Positions 1 to 8,336 of a stretch of DNA of 64,000 bases are shown piece after piece. Where the stretch lies: positions 1 to 64,000 of the forward strand of contig NZ_KB899914.1 of the NCBI RefSeq assembly GCF_000378465.1, written 5' to 3'. A model generated the notes under the pieces. It saw only the letters and a list, made by a program, of their open reading frames with translations. It was not told the DNA's origin and did not search any database. Every line of letters begins with the position of its first letter. The stretch's first letter is position 1. The DNA is from Elioraea tepidiphila DSM 17972 (lineage in GTDB: Bacteria > Pseudomonadota > Alphaproteobacteria > Acetobacterales > Acetobacteraceae). The translations under genes were made by a program, and so were the position numbers.

Positions 1-184
1 CCGGGCGTCGCCGCGCACCATGAGGCCGCGGCGCCGTGCTGCCGGTCGCGCGATACAACTGCGACCAACGCACCGCGCTCGCCACGCTCACCGAGAACAG
101 CTTGGCCGCCTCGCGGCAACTCGCGCCATTCCGCATGGCCGCCACGACGCGATCACGCAGATCACAGGACAGGGCTCGGGTCAT
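1..184 (-). CDS. IS630-family transposase, N-terminal part (partial)
   Basis: The minus-strand frame from the ATG at 184 begins MTRALSCDLRDRVVAAMRNG and continues into a helix-turn-helix with S-x-REAAKLFSVSVASAVRWSQ. This is the hallmark start of IS630-family transposases (Tc1/mariner superfamily), whose N-terminal domain binds the element's ends. About 61 residues are visible before the window edge, so the DDE catalytic domain is not seen. Many IS630 elements split the transposase into two frames; whether this copy is intact cannot be told. It is divergent from the eipB gene at 313. Confidence 0.8.
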   Translation of the reverse strand, partial: MTRALSCDLRDRVVAAMRNGASCREAAKLFSVSVASAVRWSQLYRATGSTAPRPHGARRRP

Positions 185-277
185 CGGCTGCTGGCCTCCA
201 GCCCAGCCAGCAGCTTGAATCAGAAAACCAAACGCGCCGGAACACCCAATCCGATTCCACCAGAAGGAATCAGGCTC
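1..277 (-). mobile_element. IS630-family insertion sequence, one end (truncated by window edge)
   Basis: The window opens inside an insertion sequence. Reading the minus strand, a transposase N-terminus starts at 184. The stretch between it and about 277 is non-coding and carries the terminal region: a GAGCCTGATTCC-type end next to a TA dinucleotide at 278-279, plus a small GATTCC/GGAATC inverted repeat. IS630/Tc1-type elements insert at TA, which fits this boundary. The other end lies outside the window, so the exact tip and the TA duplication cannot be confirmed. Confidence 0.7.
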
Positions 278-312
278 TAGTGTCGTGCCGTCATCCCCAT
301 GGGACTCCGCCG

Positions 313-1110
313 ATGCCTGTGCGCTTCCGACCGGCTGCCGTCGTCGCCGTCTGCCTGCTTGCCGCTGCGCCGGCCGCACAGGCCGTCGAATTGACCTCGC
401 ACCGCGCCGCCTACCGGCTGGTGCTCGACCCGGCGCGGCCGAACCAGGATGTCGAGAGCGCGAACGGAGCGATGCTCTATGAGGTGGTCGATCGCTGCGG
501 CGCGTGGACGGTGCAGCAGCGCTTCACCCTTCAGGTTGTGGGGCGCAGCGGGCAGGCCTACGAGATGTCGTCGGACTACGTGACCTGGGAGGCCCGGGAG
601 GGGACCCGCCTGCGCTTCCGCCTGCGCCAGGCGACCGACGGGACAGTCACCAAGACGATTGCCGGGGAGGCGACCCTCGACGGGCCCGGCGGCACCGGAT
701 CGGCACGGCTGACCGCGCCTGAGCAGCGCGAGATCGCGCTGCCGCGCGGCACGCTGTTCCCGATGATCCACACGCTGCGCCTGCTCGAGGCGGCGCGGCG
801 CGGCGATCGCGTGCTGGCAGCGCCGGTGTTCGACGGCACCTCCGAGGACGGCGCGCAGGACACCAACACCGTGATCGCCGGCCGGCTGCCCGCCGACCCC
901 GCGGTCGGCTTCGCGGCCCTGCGCGACGTCGCGTCCTGGCGCGTGCGGATCGCCTTCTTCGCGCCCGGCGGCACCGGCCAGCCGGAATACGAGGTCGGCA
1001 TCCGCTATTTCGAGAACGGGGTCGCGGACGAGTTGAAGATGGACTTCATCGAGTTCGCCGTCGCAGGGTACCTGGCCGAGTTCGAGCGGTTGCCCGGCGG
1101 GTGCAACTGA
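313..1110 (+). CDS. eipB: EipB-like cell envelope integrity protein (DUF1849)
   Basis: A 265-residue periplasmic protein of the alphaproteobacterial EipB (DUF1849) family, which forms a spiral beta structure and supports envelope integrity in Brucella. The ATG at 313 is preferred over the GTG at 280, because it opens directly into a signal peptide (MPVRFRP followed by a hydrophobic stretch and AAAPAAQA, cleavage near residue 24). The family signature HRAAYRL follows at about residue 30. Cys62 (DRCGAW) and the penultimate Cys264 match the conserved disulfide pair of EipB. The gene begins only 36 bases from the end of the IS element, so its native promoter may have been displaced. Confidence 0.85.
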   Translation: MPVRFRPAAVVAVCLLAAAPAAQAVELTSHRAAYRLVLDPARPNQDVESANGAMLYEVVDRCGAWTVQQRFTLQVVGRSGQAYEMSSDYVTWEAREGTRLRFRLRQATDGTVTKTIAGEATLDGPGGTGSARLTAPEQREIALPRGTLFPMIHTLRLLEAARRGDRVLAAPVFDGTSEDGAQDTNTVIAGRLPADPAVGFAALRDVASWRVRIAFFAPGGTGQPEYEVGIRYFENGVADELKMDFIEFAVAGYLAEFERLPGGCN

Positions 1111-1183
1111 CGGTGCGACGCCGCGCGCGGCCCTGACCTGCCGCCCGGGGTTGGCGCGCCGCCCCGGGAGCATGATATGACCC

Positions 1184-1287
1184 TCTCGGGAGGCTGGCGG
1201 CGGACGGGCTCCTCGCCAACCCGGCCAGGTCCGGAAGGAAGCAGCCGTAACGGGTTCTTGCCCGGGTCGTTCAGCCAGTCTCCCACC
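1184..1287 (+). ncRNA. ffs: Signal recognition particle RNA, small bacterial type (4.5S)
   Basis: The apical SRP domain is unmistakable: CCAGGTCCGGAAGGAAGCAG lies in the middle, around 1224-1243, and contains the GGAA tetraloop and the asymmetric internal loop that Ffh binds. The outer arms close the hairpin: GGGAGGCTGG at 1188-1197 pairs with CCAGTCTCCC at 1275-1284, with one G-U pair. The ends are estimated from this stem. The gene sits 48 bases upstream of dnaX, a common arrangement in alphaproteobacteria. Confidence 0.93.
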
Positions 1288-1334
1288 GTTTCCGCGAGAG
1301 CCTGGGGGCCACGAAGGGGAGCGCGGCAGGCGCG

Positions 1335-3137
1335 ATGTCCGACCTGTTCGGCAGTCCTGCCGAGGAACCACCGCCGCCCGAGGGGCCCGGCCTGTTCGGC
1401 GCGGCCGACCCCGCGCCGCAGCCGCCACCCCGCCAGGGGCCAGCCCCGTACCGGGTGCTCGCGCGCAAATACCGTCCGCAGGGTTTCGAGTCCCTGATCG
1501 GCCAGGAGGCGATGGTGAAAACGCTCACCAACGCCTTCGCGACCGGCCGGATCGCCCATGCCTTCATGCTGACCGGCGTGCGCGGGGTGGGCAAGACGAC
1601 GACCGCGCGCATCATCGCCCGCGCGCTGAACTGCACCGGCGCCGACGGCAGCGTGACCGCGCCGACCATCACCCCCTGCGGCGTCTGCGACTCCTGCCGC
1701 GCGATCGCCGAGGACCGCCATCCCGACGTGATGGAGATCGACGCCGCCTCCAACACCGGCGTGCAGAACGTGCGCGACGTGGTGATCGAGGGCGCGCGCT
1801 ACGCGCCGATCAGCGCGCGCCACAAGGTCTACATCGTCGACGAGGTGCACATGCTCTCGACGGCGGCGTTCAACGCGCTCCTCAAGACGCTCGAGGAGCC
1901 GCCGCCGCATGTGAAGTTCGTCTTCGCCACCACCGAGATCCGCAAGGTGCCGGTGACGGTGCTGTCGCGCTGCCAGCGCTTCGATCTGCGCCGCATCCCG
2001 GCCGACAGGCTCACCGCGCATTTCGGCGAGATCGCCGGCAAGGAAGGGGTCGCGGTCGAGGAGGAGGCGCTGCGCCTGATCGCGCGCGCGGCCGACGGGT
2101 CGGTGCGCGACGGGCTCAGCCTGCTCGACCAGGCGATCGCGCTCGCGGGCGGCGGCGCGGTCACGGCCGAGGCGGTGCGGGGGATGCTGGGTCTCGCGGA
2201 CCGCGGCCAGGTCTGGGACCTGTTCGAGGCGGTGATGGCGGGACGGATCGCCGAGGCGCTCGGGCTGCTCGGCCATGCGCATGCGGCCGGCGCCGATCCG
2301 ACGGTGGTGGTGCAGGACCTGCTCGGCGTCACCCACGCGGTGACGCGCGCCAAGCTGATCCCCGCGGCCGAGGATGGGCTCGCCGCGGAGCTGGAGCGCG
2401 TGCGCGGCCCCGCCCTCGCTGCGCGGCTCTCGGTGCCGCAGCTCGGCCGCGCCTGGCAGATGCTGCTGAAGGGCCTCGCGGAGGTGAACGAGGCCTCCGA
2501 CCGGCTCGCCGCGGCCGAGATGGTGCTGATCCGGCTCGCGCATGTCGCCGAGCTGCCGACCCCGGGCGAACTCGTGCGCCGGCTCGCACGCGGCGAGGAT
2601 GTGCCCGCGGGCGGCTCGGTGCCGTCCGGCGGGGGCGGATTGCGCGCGATCGCGGGCGGGGGCGTGCGGGCGGACGCTGCGCCGGTGGCGGCGCCGCGCG
2701 CGCAGACGGGGATCGCGGGGCTGCGCGATGTCGTCGCGCTCGCGACCTCGAGGCGCGAGGTGCGGCTCGCCGCCGAGATCGCCGAGTACATGCATCTCGT
2801 CCGGATCGAGCAGGGCGTTCTCGAGTTCCGCCCCGAGCCCGATGCGCCGCGCGATCTCGCCGCGCGCGTCGGCGCGCTGCTGACCGAGGCCACCGGGCGG
2901 CGCTGGACGGTGGCGCTCTCGGCCGAGCCAGGCGCGCCGACCCTGGCGGAGGCGGATCGTGACGAAGCGGCCCGGCTCCGGCGCGAGGTCGAGGCGCATC
3001 CCCTGGTGCGGGCGGTGCTGGAGGCGTTCCCCGGCGCGGTGATCGGCGAGATCCGGCGCTGGGACGCGGCCGAGGCTTCCGTGCCCGAGGCCGACGTGAT
3101 CTACGACGATTTCACCGATGGCGAGGACGACGCATGA
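1335..3137 (+). CDS. dnaX: DNA polymerase III subunits gamma/tau
   Basis: A 600-residue clamp-loader ATPase that couples the replicative polymerase to clamp loading. After a 35-residue Pro/Ala-rich leader comes the conserved [11 protein letters not shown] block (residues 39-49), the Walker A motif [10 protein letters not shown] (81-90), a four-Cys zinc module (C100, C115, C118, C121), the IVDEVHML Walker B region and the SRC sensor region ([12 protein letters not shown]). The C-terminal third is Ala/Gly-rich and then forms the tau-like region. No slippery A/T frameshift signal was noticed. The stop overlaps the start of ybaB (ATGA), indicating translational coupling. Confidence 0.97.
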   Translation: MSDLFGSPAEEPPPPEGPGLFGAADPAPQPPPRQGPAPYRVLARKYRPQGFESLIGQEAMVKTLTNAFATGRIAHAFMLTGVRGVGKTTTARIIARALNCTGADGSVTAPTITPCGVCDSCRAIAEDRHPDVMEIDAASNTGVQNVRDVVIEGARYAPISARHKVYIVDEVHMLSTAAFNALLKTLEEPPPHVKFVFATTEIRKVPVTVLSRCQRFDLRRIPADRLTAHFGEIAGKEGVAVEEEALRLIARAADGSVRDGLSLLDQAIALAGGGAVTAEAVRGMLGLADRGQVWDLFEAVMAGRIAEALGLLGHAHAAGADPTVVVQDLLGVTHAVTRAKLIPAAEDGLAAELERVRGPALAARLSVPQLGRAWQMLLKGLAEVNEASDRLAAAEMVLIRLAHVAELPTPGELVRRLARGEDVPAGGSVPSGGGGLRAIAGGGVRADAAPVAAPRAQTGIAGLRDVVALATSRREVRLAAEIAEYMHLVRIEQGVLEFRPEPDAPRDLAARVGALLTEATGRRWTVALSAEPGAPTLAEADRDEAARLRREVEAHPLVRAVLEAFPGAVIGEIRRWDAAEASVPEADVIYDDFTDGEDDA

Positions 3138-3457
3138 AGAATCTCGGCCAGATGATGAAGCAGGCCCAGGCGATGCAGCAGCGCATGGAGGAGATGCAGG
3201 CGCGGCTCGCCGAGCTCGAGGTGCAGGGCAGTGCCGGCGGCGGCATGGTGCGCGTGACGATGTCGGGCAAGGCCGAGGTCAAGCGGGTCAAGATCGACCG
3301 TGCGCTGGTCGATCCCGAGGAGGTGGAGGTGCTGGAGGACCTGGTGGTCGCGGCGATCGCCGATGCCAAGGCGAAGGCCGAGGGGCTGGTCGCCGAGGAG
3401 ATGGCCAAGGTCACGGGCGGGTTGCAGTTGCCGCCTGGGCTCAAACTGCCGTTCTGA
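3134..3457 (+). CDS. ybaB: YbaB/EbfC family nucleoid-associated protein
   Basis: A 107-residue DNA-binding protein of the YbaB/EbfC family, which forms tweezer-like dimers and coats DNA. The sequence begins [20 protein letters not shown] and carries the family core [19 protein letters not shown] (residues 34-52) and the [12 protein letters not shown] helix. Its length is typical. It overlaps dnaX by 4 bases. In most proteobacteria recR follows directly, but here a three-hairpin repeat and an acyl-CoA dehydrogenase follow instead. Confidence 0.95.
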   Translation: MKNLGQMMKQAQAMQQRMEEMQARLAELEVQGSAGGGMVRVTMSGKAEVKRVKIDRALVDPEEVEVLEDLVVAAIADAKAKAEGLVAEEMAKVTGGLQLPPGLKLPF

Positions 3458-3463
3458 AAGAAA

Positions 3464-3593
3464 CGCGGCGGGGGGCCGCAAGGCCCCCCGCACCCCCCCT
3501 GGAGGGCGGCCCTCCCGTTGGTCGGGCCGCGGCCCCCGACCAACGGGAGGGGGCCCCTGTGCAGGGGGTCCGGGGGACCAGCGTGGTCCCCCG
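3464..3593 (+). repeat. Composite three-hairpin intergenic repeat, copy 1
   Basis: About 130 bases between ybaB and gcdH hold three consecutive perfect hairpins. Hairpin A is a 9-bp stem with GCAA loop (3469-3490). Hairpin B has 17-bp arms around CCCGTTGGTCGGG and an 8-base loop (3510-3551). Hairpin C is a 10-bp stem CGGGGGACCA with a GCG loop (3571-3593). The G- and C-rich spacers are themselves partly complementary. The same modules occur in reverse order at 42256-42390. Function is unknown; hairpin A could terminate dnaX-ybaB transcription. Confidence 0.85.
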
Positions 3594-3638
3594 GTCCTCC
3601 TTGACTATACTCACGCCAAACCACGCGGAGGCCCCGCC

Positions 3639-4853
3639 ATGAACGTCATCACACCCGTCAGCAAGAAGCGCTCCCTCGCCAAGTTCACCTGGGAGGACCC
3701 GCTGCTGTTCGAGGAGCTCCTCACCGAGGACGAGCGGATGATCCGCGACTCCGCGCGCGACTACGCGCAGGAGAAGCTGATGCCGCGCGTGCTGGAGGCG
3801 AACCGCCACGAGCGCTTCGACCGCGAGATCATGAACGAGTACGGCGAGATGGGCTTCCTTGGCGCGACCCTCGACAGCCATGGCTGCGCCGGCATTTCCT
3901 ACGTCGCCTACGGCTTGATCGCGCGCGAAATCGAACGCGTCGATTCCGGCTACCGCTCCGCCTGGTCGGTGCAGTCCTCGCTCGTGATGTATCCGATCTG
4001 GGCGTTCGGGTCGGAGGCGCAGAAGGACAAGTACCTGCCGAAGCTGCGCACCGGCGAATGGGTCGGCTGCTTCGGCCTGACCGAGCCCGATGCGGGGTCC
4101 GATCCGGGCAGCATGCGCACGCGCGCGAAGAAGACCGCGAACGGCTATGTGCTGAACGGCTCCAAGACCTGGATCTCGAACTCGCCGATCGCCGACGTGT
4201 TCATCGTCTGGGCCAAGGATGACGCGGGCGAGATCCGCGGCTTCATCCTGGAGAAGGGGATGAAGGGGCTGACCGCGCCGAAGATCGAGGGCAAGTTCTC
4301 GCTGCGCGCCTCGATCACCGGGATGATCATGATGCAGGATGTCGAGGTCGGGGAAGATGCGCTCCTGCCCGGCGTGAAGGGGCTGAAGGGACCGTTCTCC
4401 TGCCTCAACAACGCGCGCTTCGGCATCGCCTGGGGCGTGCTCGGCGCGGCCGAGTTCTGCTGGCACGCCGCGCGCAGCTACACGCTCGAGCGCAAGATGT
4501 TCGGCCGTCCGCTGGCGGCGACCCAGCTCATCCAGAAGAAGCTCGCCGACATGCAGACCGAGATCACGCTCGGGCTGCACGCGGTGCTGCGGCTCGGGCG
4601 GCTGTGGGACGAGGGCAAGGTCGCGCCCGAGATGATCAGCCTGCTCAAGCGCAACAACTGCGGCAAGGCGCTCGACATCGCGCGGGTGAGCCGCGACATG
4701 CATGGCGGCAACGGCATCGTCGACGAGTATCACGTGATCCGCCACGTGATGAACCTCGAGACGGTGAACACCTATGAGGGCACGCACGACGTGCACGCGC
4801 TGATCCTCGGCCGCGCGCAGACGGGGATCGCCGCCTTCGCCGCCGGCGGGTGA
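3639..4853 (+). CDS. gcdH: Glutaryl-CoA dehydrogenase (acyl-CoA dehydrogenase family)
   Basis: A 404-residue flavoenzyme likely to oxidise and decarboxylate glutaryl-CoA to crotonyl-CoA in lysine/tryptophan or glutarate breakdown. Specific signatures are the substrate-binding [15 protein letters not shown] segment around residue 105, the [15 protein letters not shown] flavin motif, and the C-terminal [17 protein letters not shown] segment whose Glu is the catalytic base in this family. The length is typical. The ATG at 3639 was chosen because the conserved N-terminus ([17 protein letters not shown]) starts just after it and an AGGAGGC-like region (GCGGAGGCC) precedes it; the longer upstream frame runs through the repeat. 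No ETF genes are adjacent. Confidence 0.9.
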   Translation: MNVITPVSKKRSLAKFTWEDPLLFEELLTEDERMIRDSARDYAQEKLMPRVLEANRHERFDREIMNEYGEMGFLGATLDSHGCAGISYVAYGLIAREIERVDSGYRSAWSVQSSLVMYPIWAFGSEAQKDKYLPKLRTGEWVGCFGLTEPDAGSDPGSMRTRAKKTANGYVLNGSKTWISNSPIADVFIVWAKDDAGEIRGFILEKGMKGLTAPKIEGKFSLRASITGMIMMQDVEVGEDALLPGVKGLKGPFSCLNNARFGIAWGVLGAAEFCWHAARSYTLERKMFGRPLAATQLIQKKLADMQTEITLGLHAVLRLGRLWDEGKVAPEMISLLKRNNCGKALDIARVSRDMHGGNGIVDEYHVIRHVMNLETVNTYEGTHDVHALILGRAQTGIAAFAAGG

Positions 4854-4878
4854 GCGACGGTTCCGTCCCGGTACATCT

Positions 4879-4927
4879 GCGTCACGGAGTGACGCGGCGC
4901 GCGGCGGCGCGATGTCCTCGCGCCGCC
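4879..4927 (+). terminator. Tandem hairpins downstream of gcdH
   Basis: Two perfect inverted repeats lie 25 bases after the gcdH stop: GCGTCAC/GTGACGC with a 3-base loop (4879-4895), and a 10-bp stem GGCGGCGCGA/TCGCGCCGCC with a 5-base loop (4903-4927). No T-run follows. Termination is inferred from position and stem strength. Confidence 0.5.
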
Positions 4928-4998
4928 GTCATCGTGTCCGGCTGCCCCCTGGGTTGACCTCCCGATCCGGGCACGGATGATGGTGGCGGAGGATTTGC

Positions 4999-6195
4999 AT
5001 GACGCCTGTTGCCATCGCTGATCCGGCCCCCGCCGACGCGCGCGTGCGCGACACGGTCGCATTGCTCGATCGGCTGGTGTCCTTCGACACCACCAGCCGC
5101 AACAGCAATCTCGCCTGCATCGGCTTCATCAAGGATTACCTGGCCAGGCACGGTGTCGAGTCGCGGCTCACCCACGATCCCACCGGCACCAAGGCGAATC
5201 TCTACGCGACGATCGGGCCGCAGGGTGTGCCGGGTGTCGCGCTCTCGGGTCATGTCGATGTGGTGCCGGTGGACGGGCAGGACTGGTCTTCCGATCCGTT
5301 CCGGCTGCGTCGCGCGCACGGCCGGCTCTACGGTCGCGGCACCTCGGACATGAAGGGCTTCGTCGCCGCCTGCCTCGCCATGGTGCCCGCGTTCCAGGCG
5401 CGCGGGCTCCGGCGCCCGATCCATCTCTGCTTCACCTATGACGAGGAGGTGGGCTGCCACGGCGCGCGCGTGCTGGCCGCCGATCTCGCTGCGCTGCCGG
5501 TGCGTCCGGAGATGGTGATCGTCGGCGAACCGTCGTCGATGAAGCCGATCCTCGGGCACAAGGGCAAGGTGTCGGCGACCTGCCGGGTCATCGGCCTCGC
5601 CGGCCACTCCTCGCGCCCTGACCGGGCGGTGAACGCTCTGCACGTGGGCGCCGAGATCGTATCGTTCCTCAATCGCCAGCAGGCGCGCATCATCGCCGAG
5701 GGGCCGCACGATGCGCGCTTCGATCCGCCCTGGACCTCCTGCCACGCCGGCGTGTTCCGCTCGGGCTCGGCGCTGAACATTGTCCCGCACGAGGCCGAGA
5801 TCGTGTTCGAGTACCGCCACATCCCGGCGCACGATGCCCGAATGCTGCTGGACGAGCTGCGCGCCCATGCCGAGACAGTGCTGCTGCCGCCGATGCGCGC
5901 GGTGCATCCGGGCGCGGCGATCACGTTCGACGAGCGGCCGCGACTTGCGGGCATGGACCTCGCCGAGGATCATCCGCTCGCCGACCTGGTGCGATCGCTC
6001 ACCGGCGCGAACGAGGCGGGCCGTGTCGCCTACGGCACCGAGGGCGGCATCTTCCAGGAGGCCGGCATGGCGGCGATCGTCTGCGGCCCGGGCGACATCG
6101 CCCAGGCGCACACGCCGGACGAATGGATCGCCGAGAGCGAGCTCGCGGCCTGCGCGGCGTTCCTCGCGCGTCTCGCCGATCGTCTCGCCGCCTGA
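4999..6195 (+). CDS. argE: Acetylornithine deacetylase (M20 peptidase family)
   Basis: A 398-residue zinc-dependent amidohydrolase of the M20 family. The ArgE type removes acetyl groups from N2-acetylornithine. Seen motifs are the FDTTSRNSNLACIGFIKDYL start, HVDVVPVDGQDW (first metal His and Asp), RGTSDMKGF, and TYDEEVGCHGA with the catalytic and metal Glu residues. GHSSRPDRAVNALH marks the dimerisation domain. It is followed after 7 bases by an aspartoacylase-like gene and then a binding protein. This context suggests a catabolic role on N-acyl amino acids as an alternative to arginine synthesis. Confidence 0.88.
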   Translation: MTPVAIADPAPADARVRDTVALLDRLVSFDTTSRNSNLACIGFIKDYLARHGVESRLTHDPTGTKANLYATIGPQGVPGVALSGHVDVVPVDGQDWSSDPFRLRRAHGRLYGRGTSDMKGFVAACLAMVPAFQARGLRRPIHLCFTYDEEVGCHGARVLAADLAALPVRPEMVIVGEPSSMKPILGHKGKVSATCRVIGLAGHSSRPDRAVNALHVGAEIVSFLNRQQARIIAEGPHDARFDPPWTSCHAGVFRSGSALNIVPHEAEIVFEYRHIPAHDARMLLDELRAHAETVLLPPMRAVHPGAAITFDERPRLAGMDLAEDHPLADLVRSLTGANEAGRVAYGTEGGIFQEAGMAAIVCGPGDIAQAHTPDEWIAESELAACAAFLARLADRLAA

Positions 6196-6202
6196 CGCCC
6201 GC

Positions 6203-7186
6203 ATGAGCGCGCCGACCCTGATCGCCCCCCGCCGGCGGGTCGAGATCCCGGTCCCGGACCTGACGCCGTGGCTTGCCGGCAATGCCGGGCTGCCGGGGTT
6301 CTGGACCGTCGCCGGCGCGCAGCCCGGCCCCCACACGGCGATCACCGCGCTGGTGCACGGCAACGAGATCGCGGGTGCGCTGGTGCTGGTGCGTCTGCTC
6401 GAGCGCGGCATCACGCCGCTGCGCGGCAGGCTCAGCCTCGGCTTCGCCAATCTCGACGCCTTCGCGCGCTTCGATCCCGCCAACCCGACCGCCAGCCGCT
6501 ATGTGGACGAGGACCTGAACCGCATCTGGTGCCGCGCGGTTCTGGACGGCGGCACCGAAACCTCGGAACTGCGGCGCGCGCGTGCGATGCGCCCGCTGAT
6601 CGACACGGTGGATGTGCTGCTCGACCTGCATTCGATGCTGTGGGAGAGCGAGCCGCTGCTGATCGCGGGCCAGCCCGAGAAGGGGCGCAAGCTGGCGCTC
6701 GCGGTAGGGGTGCCGCCGCTGGTGGTGGGCGACGAGGGACACTCCGGTGGGCGGCGGCTGATCGACTACCGCCCCTTCGCCGATCCGGGCTCGCCGCGCG
6801 TGGCGATCCTGGTGGAGGCGGGCCAGCATTGGGTGCCCGAAACGGTGGAGACCATGGCGGCGACGGTGGCACGGCTGCTGCTCGCGACCGGCCAGATCGA
6901 CGCGCAGGGCGCGGCGCGCCTCACCGAGGCGCCGCTCGATGCCGGCCCGGTCCGGCTCGCCCAGGTGACGCGCACCGTCACCGCGCAGACGAACGAGTTC
7001 GCATTCGTGCACCCCTATCGCGGCGGCGACATCGTCCGCGGACGCAACACGCTGATCGCGCTCGACGGCGAGACCGAGATCCGCACGCCGCATGACGACT
7101 GCCTGCTGGTGATGCCGTCCTTGCGCACCTGCCGCGGCCATACCGCGGTGCGGCTCGCCCGCCTGATCGATCCGATCCCGGCATAG
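6203..7186 (+). CDS. Succinylglutamate desuccinylase/aspartoacylase family zinc hydrolase
   Basis: A 327-residue M14-like carboxypeptidase fold protein. The zinc-binding HGNE motif is at LVHGNEIAGA (about residues 50-59) and the third ligand His lies in LLDLHSMLWESEPLLI. The segment YVDEDLNRIW, typical of AstE/aspartoacylase, lies between them. The substrate is unknown: N-acyl amino acids such as N-succinylglutamate or N-acetylaspartate are the family's usual targets. No other arginine succinyltransferase pathway gene (astABD) is adjacent. The ATG at 6203, 7 bases after argE, gives a protein of family length; the upstream extension overlaps argE. Confidence 0.82.
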   Translation: MSAPTLIAPRRRVEIPVPDLTPWLAGNAGLPGFWTVAGAQPGPHTAITALVHGNEIAGALVLVRLLERGITPLRGRLSLGFANLDAFARFDPANPTASRYVDEDLNRIWCRAVLDGGTETSELRRARAMRPLIDTVDVLLDLHSMLWESEPLLIAGQPEKGRKLALAVGVPPLVVGDEGHSGGRRLIDYRPFADPGSPRVAILVEAGQHWVPETVETMAATVARLLLATGQIDAQGAARLTEAPLDAGPVRLAQVTRTVTAQTNEFAFVHPYRGGDIVRGRNTLIALDGETEIRTPHDDCLLVMPSLRTCRGHTAVRLARLIDPIPA

Positions 7187-7266
7187 CACGTCGCTCGACC
7201 GGACAGGCGCACGATGGCAGAGTGCCGCCGTGCCCGAACGAGGCGCGTACTGAGGGAGGAACGATC

Positions 7267-8208
7267 ATGCTGAGCCGCACCGTCGCGTGCCTTGCCGCGC
7301 TTGCACTGTCCACAGCCGCGCTGGCGCAGGACTACCCGACGCGCGCCATCACGCTGATCGTGCCCTATCCGCCCGGCGGCAATACCGACCTGATGGCGCG
7401 CGCGTTGCAGCCGGAACTCTCCAAGGCGCTCGGCCAGCCGGTCGTGATCGTCAATCGCGGCGGCGCCGCGGGCTCGATCGGCACGACCGAACTCGCCCGC
7501 GCCCGGCCCGACGGCTACACGATCGCCATGGTGCCGAACAATCCGGTCACCGCGCAGCCGCACCTGAACCGGTTGCAGTATTCCGCCGAGACGCTGCGCT
7601 ACATCTGCCTCGTCTACGACAATCCGCAGGTGCTGGTGCTCGGGCGCAACGCGCCGTTCCGCGACTATGCCGGCATGGTGGCGCATGCGAAGTCCGGCGA
7701 GGAGGCGCTGGTGTACGGCTCGCCCGGCCAGGGCAGCACGCAGCACCTGCTGATGGCGCAGCTTCTGCGCGCGATCGGCGTTCGCGCGCTGCACGTGCCG
7801 TATCAGGGGGCGGGGCCGATGGCGCAGGCGGCACTCGGCGGGCAGATCATGGTCTTCATCGAGAGCCCGACCATCCCCGCCAACAACAACCTGCCGGTGC
7901 TGGCCGTGTTCTCGCGCGAGCGGTTGTCCTCGTTCCCCGACGCGCCGACGCTGGCGGAACTCGGCGTGCCGATCGAGGGCGCCTCGCACGGCGGGCTGGT
8001 GGCCCCCGACGGACTGCCGGATGCGATCGCGACAAAGCTGGAGGCGGCGTGCGAGACGGGGGTGACGTCCGAGACCTTCCGCACCGCGGCCACACGGCTT
8101 GCGGCGGTCGCGCGGTTCATGCCGGGCGCTGCGTTCCGCGAGCGCTTCGTCGCCGAGAGCGAGGCGAACAAGGGCACGATCGCCGCGCTGGGGCTCGCGC
8201 GGGAGTAG
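7267..8208 (+). CDS. Bug-family (TctC-like) tripartite tricarboxylate transporter substrate-binding protein
   Basis: A 313-residue periplasmic binding protein. It has a clear signal peptide (MLSRTVACLAALALSTAALA, cleavage before QDYP), then the Bug-family start YPTRAITLIVPYPPGGNTD and the VIVNRGGAAGSIG core. Bug proteins feed small carboxylates or amides to TctAB permeases or act in sensing; no TctAB is in the window. The ATG at 7267 is supported by the GAGGGAGGA ribosome site; the upstream ATG at 7222 would block the signal peptide. It probably belongs to the argE-aspartoacylase group (80-base gap). Confidence 0.9.
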   Translation: MLSRTVACLAALALSTAALAQDYPTRAITLIVPYPPGGNTDLMARALQPELSKALGQPVVIVNRGGAAGSIGTTELARARPDGYTIAMVPNNPVTAQPHLNRLQYSAETLRYICLVYDNPQVLVLGRNAPFRDYAGMVAHAKSGEEALVYGSPGQGSTQHLLMAQLLRAIGVRALHVPYQGAGPMAQAALGGQIMVFIESPTIPANNNLPVLAVFSRERLSSFPDAPTLAELGVPIEGASHGGLVAPDGLPDAIATKLEAACETGVTSETFRTAATRLAAVARFMPGAAFRERFVAESEANKGTIAALGLARE

Positions 8209-8217
8209 GCGCGGGCT

Positions 8218-8240
8218 GCCGGCTGCGCTATGCAGCCGGC
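8218..8240 (+). terminator. Hairpin after the Bug-family gene
   Basis: A perfect 9-bp stem, GCCGGCTGC/GCAGCCGGC, with a 5-base loop starts 10 bases after the binding-protein stop and ends 4 bases before the tRNA gene. Its position fits a terminator that separates the operon from the tRNA. Confidence 0.6.
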
Positions 8241-8244
8241 GGAT

Positions 8245-8333
8245 GCGGGCGTGGCGGAATTGGCAGACGCGCCGGGCTCAAAATCCGGTTCCCCGCGAGG
8301 GGAGTGTCGGTTCGACCCCGACCGCCCGCACCA
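8245..8333 (+). tRNA. tRNA-Leu (anticodon CAA)
   Basis: Complete cloverleaf: the 7-bp acceptor GCGGGCG pairs with CGCCCGC at 8323-8329, the anticodon stem CCGGG/TCCGG encloses the loop CTCAAAA with anticodon CAA, a long variable arm (CCCC/GGGG, about 8290-8304) marks a class II tRNA, and the T-loop TTCGACC is present. The 3' CCA (8331-8333) is encoded. It reads leucine UUG codons. Confidence 0.96.
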
Positions 8334-8336
8334 GGC

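Noticed and set aside
1005-2999. 664-codon minus-strand frame over dnaX and the SRP RNA
   Set aside because: dnaX is unambiguous on the plus strand and the antisense frame also runs through the SRP RNA gene.
2500-3130. Programmed frameshift site in dnaX making a short gamma form
   Set aside because: No A/T slippery run followed by a hairpin was seen in the tau-specific region.
8245-8333. tRNA-Leu as a possible attachment site of an integrated element
   Set aside because: No integrase or repeated 3' tRNA fragment was seen on either side.
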